A model generated the notes under the pieces. That model made no database searches, was not told where the DNA came from, and saw nothing but the letters and a program-made list of their open reading frames with translations. Position numbers and translations under genes: made by a program. Positions 37,541 through 64,000 of a stretch of DNA of 64,000 bases are shown here, piece by piece (positions within the stretch are counted from its first letter, which is position 1; each line of letters opens with the position of its first letter). Origin of the DNA: Glandiceps talaboti (Eukaryota > Hemichordata > Enteropneusta > Spengelidae); assembly GCF_964340395.1 (NCBI RefSeq), contig NC_135568.1:1493501-1557500 (forward strand). Direction: 5' to 3'.

Positions 37541-39287
37541 ATGACGATTTTTCTCTGTTTTGTGATTCTTTGTTTTGGTTTTGTATACAGTGAAGGTAAG
37601 TAGTGAACAGACTAATTAATGTATGATTCAATATTGTATTATAGAGCAAACAAAATACCAAAGATCGAAATGGAACTATACTGTTGTCTAGATTAAGAAG
37701 ACCAATACGTCATCGCCTTGTGACTGCCATGTTTTGCTTTTCACATTATACAGCATCAGAAATATTACTAGTATATAAATAATGTATGGATGTATACTTC
37801 TAAACCATTTCTATCTTCAGGAACACCTATTTTGCCATAAAACCTACATACAGTTTCTTTCATAAGTCTTGCTAAGTTCTTGTCCCCGGCCACTGGCATT
37901 ATGAAGTATTGGATTTGGGTCACGTGGTATATCTGGGTTAGCAGCAACTGACACATTCAAGTGTATCAAAAGCTCCAACGTCATTATTCCCTATTATCAA
38001 TGTATTCTAAACATTTTTCTTTCTTTTCAAGTATCCGATGATTGTGGGGGAACCGTGACTGGCATTAGTGGAACTCTATATTCACCTGGATACCCAGGAC
38101 CATACCCACAGAATACAGTATTTACATGGGACATCTATGGTCCCAATGGAACTACTACTGTAATGGGGAGTCAATTCGTCGTATTCAATCTGACAGACAA
38201 TTCTCACATTGTTATCACTGATGTTCAAAGAGGGAACCAGGAAATATACAGTAAGGACACGGGACCAGGACAAATAAAAGACACTACGTCTTATGCAATG
38301 AGAGTAAGTTTCTCTTCGGCCAAGGATGGTGGAGTCGATGAAAGTGGTGGTGTGTTTGCCATAGAATGGAAAGGTAAGCCACAATACTGTAACTTGCAAG
38401 AGTAAACGTATGTATGTTAACTGATAATTACTATTTGTAATCAGCATGTTAGATAAATGTAACTATGGATCCCTGACTATGCAACGGTTACTCACTGTAA
38501 TCTATACACCAACGAATCCACCACTGCAATTTGCATAATGAATACTCAGCTGTCACCCGACTGCTCGTACTTCAGTTGTCTGTTTATGCCCTTGTTTCAA
38601 ACCCCGTCAGCATATCGATTTGTCACGTGATTATATCTTTCAAAATCGGAACGCAATTCAGTTTCGCGCATTCGCCAATAAAACTTTCCCTATCGCGGGA
38701 CACACTTCCTTGGACATGTAAAGTTTACAGAGGTCATGGTGATAACGTTTCTTACATTCTGCAGTTGCTCATCAGACAACCGCACGTGTTAAGTCACTTT
38801 GAGCATTTCTAAACCCACACTCACAATAAACAGACACAGACACAGACGTACACGTCCACATACACAATACTCATATAGTCATATACACTTACATAGTACG
38901 GTATATATGATATTACATGCATACTTTCGTATTTCAGCTAAACTGTCAGCCAACAAAGAGACACTAAATGGCGACAATGGAATTCTACAGTCTCCCTTCT
39001 ATCCATACAAATACCCTGAAAACAGATACTACAACTGGTATATTAGCACATCTGACGAGTCTTTGGTGAAAATAACATTTCTAGAATTCATTCTGAGGGA
39101 GAATGACTACATCGAGGTTGGTGAATCTGATGACAGTCGTTTATCCTTAGGAATATATTACTGGGATAATGACGGCTTACCAAGTGTGCCATATTCTTCG
39201 AGCAATACAGTACTTATAGGACTCCAGTCAAATGAAGTTGATTATCCAACAATAGGCTCGTTCAGGGCGACCTTTTATGGTAGGTTA

Positions 39288-39329
<42 letters not shown>

Positions 39330-39991
39330 GTAATAATAATAAACTTTATTGCAACCTTATCTATCATTTCAGATATCAGTACAATACAATAAAGTAAAAA
39401 GAAAATGCTTGTATTGACCATACACAAAAAAAGAGAGTATGTATATTTGATCATTTTCATAATTATGAAGTGTTTTCTATTAACTTAACGTGTGAAATAT
39501 CCTTTAGTTGTACAAGACGAGAAACTGATTTTATAGTATGATTTTTTTTTATAACAAATGTAAACACTTTGTAGTACAAATAATATGTGAGCGTGGTTGA
39601 TATCCAGTCTGTGAAGTTGCGGATGTGGGGGTGGGGGTGGGGGGTGGGGGTGGAGGGGGCTCTCTTATGGATCACTCAAACTAAAAATATCCACAACTAA
39701 GGTAATCATTACTTGTACAGTGATGGCTTCGTGTGTCATCCTCGGCTTTGGGGGCAATTTGACTATTGTTTCATATTCTTATATAGCCGTTTGGAAATGC
39801 GACCACAACGACGAAATGATTGACAATGGAAAAGTGTTTCCAGTGGCGAAGTTCGAGTTCGTTCCTGGTGAAGAAATTAGTGTACAATGTAATGTCGGAT
39901 ATCAACCAACCTTTACAAAGACCAACATTACATGTCTTGAAGATGGAACGTGGGATGGGGTGCTACCAAACTGTTCAAGTAAGTTAGAATC

Positions 39992-40040
<49 letters not shown>

Positions 40041-43002
40041 CCACCACCACCACCACCAACAACAACAATAATGACAATAACGACGACGACGACAACAACA
40101 ACAACAACAACAACAACAATAATGACAACAACGACGACGACGACAACAACGACGACGACGACAACAACAACTAAAACAACAACCCAATGAAATACTTTCA
40201 ATAACTTTTTAATCTGCTTTTGATGATATACCGTTATTTAGAAATTCAACCCTTTCTCTTGTTCTTCAATTCTTATAGTTTTGTTAACATTAACGAAATA
40301 TTAACCGATTATTTTCAGTCGTTGATTGTGGTGATCCTGGCAATGTAGACAATGGGCAAAGACATGGCAAGGACACCACCTACGGCAGTAGTTTCATCTT
40401 CTCTTGTATAGAAGGATACATGATAGATCAATCAAGTACATTGACATGCCAAGCCGATGGTAAATGGAGTGAAAACGTTCCAACATGTACAAGTAAGTTG
40501 TGTATATCTTTTAAAAATATTATTGCACTTCAAGGTCTGAGGGCGATAATGATTCCAATTACGTTGTCTTCATCTGAAGTCCCATTTTCTATCGAAGTCT
40601 AACCTAATTTGAGCCGCAACGCTTTGGTGAAGGTGAACAATTAAATTGTTTCTTTTTAAGCGAGTCAAATTTGCATTTAATTTCCACGTATCCAAGGTTT
40701 CTTTGTGCTCTACGCATTCATATTTCATATTATTTATTTTCACCAGACACAAAGGGAAACTGATACACAACTGAGAAGAATAAAATAGACAAACTGTACC
40801 TGGTGAGGGCCATATAAATAGTTCAAGCAGAACTAGTCTAGTCTATGGCCCTGATACTATAAAAATAATAACATATGTTTAAGCATAACTGTACAAAGAA
40901 GAAAACAAAACAAAAACTCACATAGTATATTTATAAGTAAACTAATCGCATGAAATGAAATTAATGAAAATAACAGTCATAGTCGAAAACATATACATTC
41001 GATGACTACCTTAGAGATGTTTTCACTCCAGAAAATGCTCAGCTATAGTTAAGGGTATACAGTCTGCCAAATGCTATCTAGTTGTTATATTAGCAGCAAA
41101 CTTGTTGGCTGAGGTAATATTAAAACTTCGTTTTGTATCTGTAGTTATACACTGTGGTGACCCAGGTCAACCAGATAACGGCAACACAGAGGGCGATGTC
41201 TTCAGCTACAACAGCAAAGTTACATTCCACTGTAGTGATGGATATGAACTCAATGGAATAAATACAATAACTTGTCAGTCTGACGGTCGGTGGAGTGGGG
41301 AAGTTCCAGTCTGTTTGCGTAAGTAATTACCTGTTACTCCCATGGTATATCTCATGGTAACCATTATTAAAAGTAGAGTTATGAATTAATAATAAAAGTC
41401 GTTTATTCTTTAAATACGCAACTGTCATATTGAATGGTCTCACTTGACTACGCTATCGCGAATACATATTATTGTGTATATACAATTAGACGTAAAGATA
41501 GAAACTAAACTATACACCATTTTGGGATGAAAATTGATGTCATATTTTATTGGCATTCATACACAAACGTATCATGATTAGTGCGCTGAATATACAATCT
41601 AAACTACAACGATGATAATTTTAAAAGATAAAATTTAAAATCATGTCGAAAACGGTACATTGACCAACTTCAACAATATTTTAATTTGAATCTCAGTGTA
41701 CTGTATTACTGTATAACTTCATTTAGTTTTAATATTTGTCATCAGCTAAAAACGTGTCATGTGATGATCCCGGACATCCTGACCATGGTTACAGAAATCA
41801 AGATGATTTCACTTACGGAAGTGACGTCACATTTGGCTGTTTCCATGGCTACACGTTAAAGGGTGATGTAGGAATTCAATGTTTAGCAGACGGTAATTGG
41901 TCAGGTACTGTGCCTATCTGTCAAAGTAAGTATACACATTCTCACGTGACCATTAAGGGGTTCAACCATTGCATAAGTTAAAATCTTATTGTTTGACACG
42001 ACCATTGCAAGTTCTTACAAGACTTGCAACCAATAGTTATCAGTTTAAAAGCAACACTCGGACACAAATACTAAGAGAAACTAATTATTACTAATTATGT
42101 TTTATTAAATATCAGACCATGAAATTGGTATGCGATCAATTCTGATGTTTTTTTCAGACTCTTTGTTCTAACCGATTAAGAAACTGTTTACTAGGCACTA
42201 TTAATATTTCCTCATATTTTATATTCATTTTCTAATTAACTAGAATATGCTACTGTATTTTTATAAGTGTGTTGATACAAAAGTGACACTTTCTTGGTAT
42301 ATGTTAATCTAAATTTATCGTCTTGCACAGTTGTGCATTGCGGTGAACCAGATGAGGTTCAAAATGCTGACAAAACAGGTGACACTTATACATATGGTAG
42401 TACGGTGGCCTATATGTGTCACAATGGATATAACATTCAAAATGACAGTAGCAACGTTATTATCTGTCAGTACAATGGTGGATGGAGTCAACAACCAGTA
42501 TGCATTGGTAAGTTTTACCTCTTTATTTACATATAAAAACCACACAAAAAATGAATTTTAAGACACTTCTAACGCTTAATCCTCAAACTAGTCAGCAAAT
42601 AGAAAATGGCAACTCATTACATGAGTACTGTCATTACTACAGTGTAGTAACATTTGTTGACAAGTACTGAAATGATACAAATAAAATAGGATAACAAATG
42701 CAGCATTCAAACGGATACAAACATTGTTGAATAAAATGTCAGCAGTAAGAATAATAACTTTCGGTGGGAATATTAGTTGACTGTATTCAACCTTGTTTGT
42801 AAAGGTGTTATATACTAAGATTATAACTCTAAATATTAATAAGATTATAAATCAGTTATTTTACTCCATTTCAGAACAATCAGGAAACGATGACTCTGCC
42901 ATGTGTAAGTATGACAGTTTGCAACGTTCTTATTGTTTTGTTTTTACTTTATCCAATCTATATGTCTCTATATCTAGGTCTCTCTATCTGTCGGTCTCCC
43001 TA

Positions 43003-43072
<70 letters not shown>

Positions 43073-45129
43073 CAGTGATGAATTGATGCTTTACATAATT
43101 AGTTATTCTATTAGTGAAAACACTAGTCCATATTTTTTCTGAGGTGAAAAACTGACACTTCTCCTCTGCCCAGTTTAATATGTGATTGGCAATAATGCTG
43201 AAAAGATGTTGATTTCAATTTCAGATGCAGCAGTTGTCGGTTGTTGTGCAGTACTGTTTGGCACTATAATTGTTATTGTTTGGTTTCTTCGTAAAAGGTA
43301 AGTGCAAAACAGTCTGACTTTTAATGTGACTTAATTTAAAACGAAAACCTCGGATATAGGAAGAAATACTTTCAACTGACGAGTTGGCTGTGTTAGTTGT
43401 CACATGTGGCAATATGGGATGAAAAGGCCTTATTTACAGAATTACATAATTTTTTTTCACAAAATGTACATAATGCCCACTGAAACTGTATACATATCAC
43501 AGAGAAAAAAATGTATTGTACTATATTTCTTTGAAGTAAACATAGATAGATTGGTGAAAAAACAGCTAAATATTGTATCATGTTTCAGATTTCATAATTT
43601 TTCGGTAGTGGTACAGACCGGAATCCTAAGAAATAAGGCAAATATTGCATGCATGGTTGAAATTGAATAGACTGCATCTATTGCATTAATACACTACAGT
43701 AGTGTACTACTGCAAAAGTGAAGTTTCTGTTACCAACGATAATGGGTATTGCGCGAGTAACTTTTAAAACCCAGTTCAATAAAATCAACAATTTTCACAG
43801 GTAGCTATAAAAGTACATATTAGATGCTTATTTACAGTGAACCTTCTATGGTGTTACTAGTATGACAATAATTCTAAATTTACTTTTACAAATTTGTAGC
43901 GTACATTCGAGAATTACGTTAATATCTTACTTTCAATCACTTCTAGGTGTCATTCCAAAACAACACGACTCTCTAGGGGACACGACAGCGATGACGTAGC
44001 AGGTCTACAGTTTACAACACCAGATCGCATTTATGACGAACTAGATTCACTAGGTCTGAACAATACCAAGAATAACAGGAGTATAAATCATCAATATGAG
44101 AACGTTAATCCAGTCTTTGAAGGAAATGTGGTGAAACAACTTACTTCTGCTGAAAAGATGGCGGATATAAGAGGTGAAAGTTCATCTGATGACATCACTG
44201 ATTTAGAAAACATCAACTATGAAAACTGTAATGGCGCCGTCGGTTTCGATCGAGTCATGAATAACATTTACGAAGATTGTGATGACGATATTTGTAGTGA
44301 TGTACACCAAGGCAAGAGAGTAGGGAGGAATATGAACGCGATACAAAACAGAAATCTTCCTGAATGTCCAACTATGGATTTTGGTGATATGTCGTTCAAA
44401 AACAATAAAACCGATGAATGTGATGGGAGCATAGATGAGGTTGGAAAGGCAGGAGGAGACGATTCTTTGAGTAAGACAGCCCGTGATGAAGACATCGTTG
44501 GACCGACACAGTCACGTCACAGTAAGAACTACCATCGCAGAAGCTCACAGACGAATATCAAGAATGTGGCATATGAGAATATGAGCCAAACGTCCAGTGG
44601 CTTTGTATTTAACGACATATACGAGTCTGCAAGTAGTGATTATTACAACACGGGTTGTCACTTATGGAAACCTGAATTGGAGATGCAGAGACACAGCCCC
44701 TCTAACGACTATGAAATGCCCATCGATGCCACTGGCCTAGAAACTATGACGTCTAGCTGGCACGCTCACCATTCCCGGTCCAATGGCGACGTAGATTCAA
44801 CCACGAATGATCTAACCATATCATTACAACCTATGAATTTCAAGGAGGCAGCCCTGAATGAACCCGCTGAGGAAAATGTAGCGCAGACTGGATCGAATGA
44901 AGTAAATCAACCACCGAATAACGAAGTGTTATACTTTACTCTAAATCCTAGCATCAGTAATACAACTGAAGGAGAAACCTCACCCCAATCAAGGGTCTTC
45001 ACTGAAAACACCCAAAGTGAACCTGCCGATGACAGCTGTGGAGCTGGAGCTGACCAAGATATACCAACTAAATCAAGTGAAACATGTAACGAGGTGTACC
45101 ATACACTCAATCCAAGCAATGATGGTTGA
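37541..45129 (+). CDS. Gene D: double-CUB, five-sushi receptor with tyrosine-rich tail
   Basis: Eleven exons: 37541-37595 (signal peptide MTIFLCFVILCFGFVYS), 38032-38373 and 38938-39279 (two CUB, residues 19-246), 39787-39978, 40319-40492, 41145-41318, 41746-41925 and 42331-42507 (five sushi, 247-545), 42875-42904 (linker), 43225-43297 (membrane span, about 556-579), 43947-45129 (tail). The sum is 973 codons plus stop with all junctions in phase. It has no SRCR or WSC, but shares with B and C the phase 1-1 domain exons, the short linker exon of about ten residues, the phase 1-2 membrane exon and a single long tail exon. The second CUB lacks the first cysteine. Function is inferred to be a surface recognition receptor; ligand unknown. 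The 394-codon tail exon is the longest of the three. Confidence 0.92.
38032..39279 (+). other. Gene D two CUB domains
   Basis: CUB1 reads DDCGGTVTGISGTLYSPGYP, then FTWDIYGP and FAIEWKG. It also lacks the usual CxW cysteine (FTWDI). CUB2 reads NGDNGILQSPFYPYKYPENR with YNWYI and IEVGESDDS, and has no cysteine at all in the core. Loss of the disulfides marks diverged CUB folds. A TAA microsatellite follows CUB2 (39289-39340). Confidence 0.88.
39787..42507 (+). other. Gene D five sushi (CCP) domains
   Basis: The first is of the PGE-type (FVPGEEISVQCNVGYQPTFT), the remaining four of the CGxP/CDDP type (CGDPGNVDNG, CGDPGQPDNG, CDDPGHPDHG, CGEPDEVQNA). Each is one phase 1-1 exon with four cysteines and a conserved W. 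The order, one PGE-type then classic ones, repeats that of gene B. Confidence 0.93.
39990..40186. repeat. ACA/ACC/ACG triplet array in gene D intron
   Basis: It begins about 10 bp past the donor of the first sushi exon and codes poly-Thr in the read-through frame, but the donor AAGTAAGTT and the next exon phase show it is intronic. Confidence 0.85.
42988..43071. repeat. CTGT microsatellite
   Basis: About 17 CTGT units in the intron before the membrane exon of gene D. Confidence 0.95.
43225..45129 (+). other. Gene D membrane span and cytoplasmic tail
   Basis: The span is AVVGCCAVLFGTIIVIVWFL followed by RKR. The tail carries IYDEL, QYENV, NYENC, IYEDC, AYENM, IYESA, VLYFTLNP (44926-44949) and VYHTLNP (about 45094-45114). 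VLYFTL fits the ITIM pattern V-x-Y-x-x-L. YENx fits Grb2-SH2 (YxN), and YENM also fits PI3K p85 (YxxM). No pair has ITAM spacing. Confidence 0.8.
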
Positions 45130-45366
45130 ATCATAGAACAATGAGGAGATTAGATGTAATGCGAAGATGAAGAAAACGCCTATAAACCATAATCACATCA
45201 AATATAATTGTAGTTAAAGTTGAAGTAGCTGGGATCTCTTGGAATTGTAGTGAAAAGTCTGTAAAAGTATTTACTTTAAAACACAACTTGTCCTGACCCA
45301 AACATATTTACTTTTGTTAAAAATGTGTACAATTCATTGTATATATTCAAGGTAAATATTGTACAT

Positions 45367-45403
<37 letters not shown>

Positions 45404-45605
45404 CAACATTTAAATAGTGAATGTAACAAGCTATGGCCATTCTGTGACCATGAAACTGGAGATATATTAAATCATTGAGTTGTCCCTCTCGTAATATTTA
45501 ACTAAAGATGTAATCTATAAGACGACATCGAATGGTGTGCATGTCATTATATACTCAACCATACAGTTAGATTGTCTAAGTACTGTAATTTCACCAGTCT
45601 ATATC
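45130..45605. other. Gap between convergent genes D and E
   Basis: 476 bp of AT-rich sequence with a TA repeat (45369-45400). It must hold the 3' ends of both genes, so their untranslated regions are short or overlap. No clear AATAAA for either strand is close to the stops. Confidence 0.45.
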
Positions 45606-63567
<17,962 letters not shown>

Positions 63568-64000
63568 TTCTCTTTCGTTCGTGTAATTATTTATACTACC
63601 ACATTAGTGATCTTCGTTAAACTGACAGACTACTTCAATAAACTGCAATAATATGGGAACATTAGCTTGTTATCCTAAGGTCATATTTTTAAATGGAGTC
63701 TACTATTCGGATCCAGGTTGAACCTAATGTGATCGAATGGCATGAAGAAACTTCAATATGGCGAGTTTTGTCTGTTTTCTTGTTAACTCATCAAAAGGGA
63801 TATGTGGCTATTCTCACCTCTGAGAATAATGTCACTTTCAATCAGTTTTAGATCAGTTTTTCGTAAAAGAGTTCAACTGAACACCCCACTTCCAAAAATG
63901 GTGTGAACCAATTTCGTCAACCTGTCTGCCTGCCCGATGATTAATTAACACTAATTGCCTGCTTTCCTCTTTAACAATCCGTGGTCAGCAGGTTTAAGAG
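63568..64000. other. Upstream region of gene E
   Basis: Nothing coding was recognised. On the minus strand TATAAATA lies at 63594-63587, only 20 bp before the ATG, too close to serve as the TATA box of this start unless the 5' untranslated region is absent or begins at another exon. Confidence 0.4.

Overview
This window is animal genomic DNA. It has many short coding exons with GT/AG splice sites, AT-rich introns, abundant tetranucleotide and dinucleotide microsatellites, small inverted-repeat (MITE-like) elements, and modular extracellular domains (SRCR, WSC, CUB, sushi, HYR, SEA, C-type lectin). The combination suggests a marine invertebrate (a lophotrochozoan or an invertebrate deuterostome). 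I cannot fix the phylum from sequence alone. No rRNA, tRNA or prokaryotic feature was seen.

Five protein-coding genes were reconstructed by hand from splice sites and reading phase. Gene A (minus, 14908 to 4710) is a membrane mucin: signal peptide, long Thr/Ser hexapeptide repeat, SEA-like domain, EGF, one membrane span and a short tail. Genes B (18277-25176), C (26647-35500) and D (37541-45129), all plus strand, are a tandem cluster of related type I receptors. B and C read SRCR, WSC, CUB, sushi, membrane span, long tyrosine-rich tail. D has two CUB and five sushi domains in front of the same membrane and tail module. Gene E (minus, 63567 to 45606) is a complete 27-exon adhesion GPCR of 1206 residues: C-type lectin, two HYR, Ser/Thr repeat, sushi-like, EGF-Ca, HormR, GAIN/GPS and 7TM. 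A and B are head to head; D and E are tail to tail, 476 bp apart.

The most interesting feature is the B/C/D cluster. The cytoplasmic tails of B and C each contain a sequence that fits the ITAM spacing exactly (YxxI/L, eight residues, YxxL). D has no ITAM but has an ITIM-like VLYFTL and several YEN motifs. This looks like an invertebrate cluster of activating and possibly inhibitory receptors with pattern-recognition and complement-type ectodomains. That is an inference from motifs, not shown function. All ectodomain exons are phase 1-1, the classic condition for domain shuffling.

Region by region: 1-4709 is intergenic with a terminal-inverted-repeat element, a 7 x 64 bp tandem repeat and a long palindromic element; 4710-14908 gene A; 14909-18276 intergenic with short repeats and an unlocated first exon of B; 18277-45129 the receptor cluster; 45606-63567 gene E, whose introns hold a 384 bp triplet array, a 280 bp duplication carrying a decoy 3' splice site, and a decayed LINE ORF1 fragment; 63568-64000 nothing recognised.
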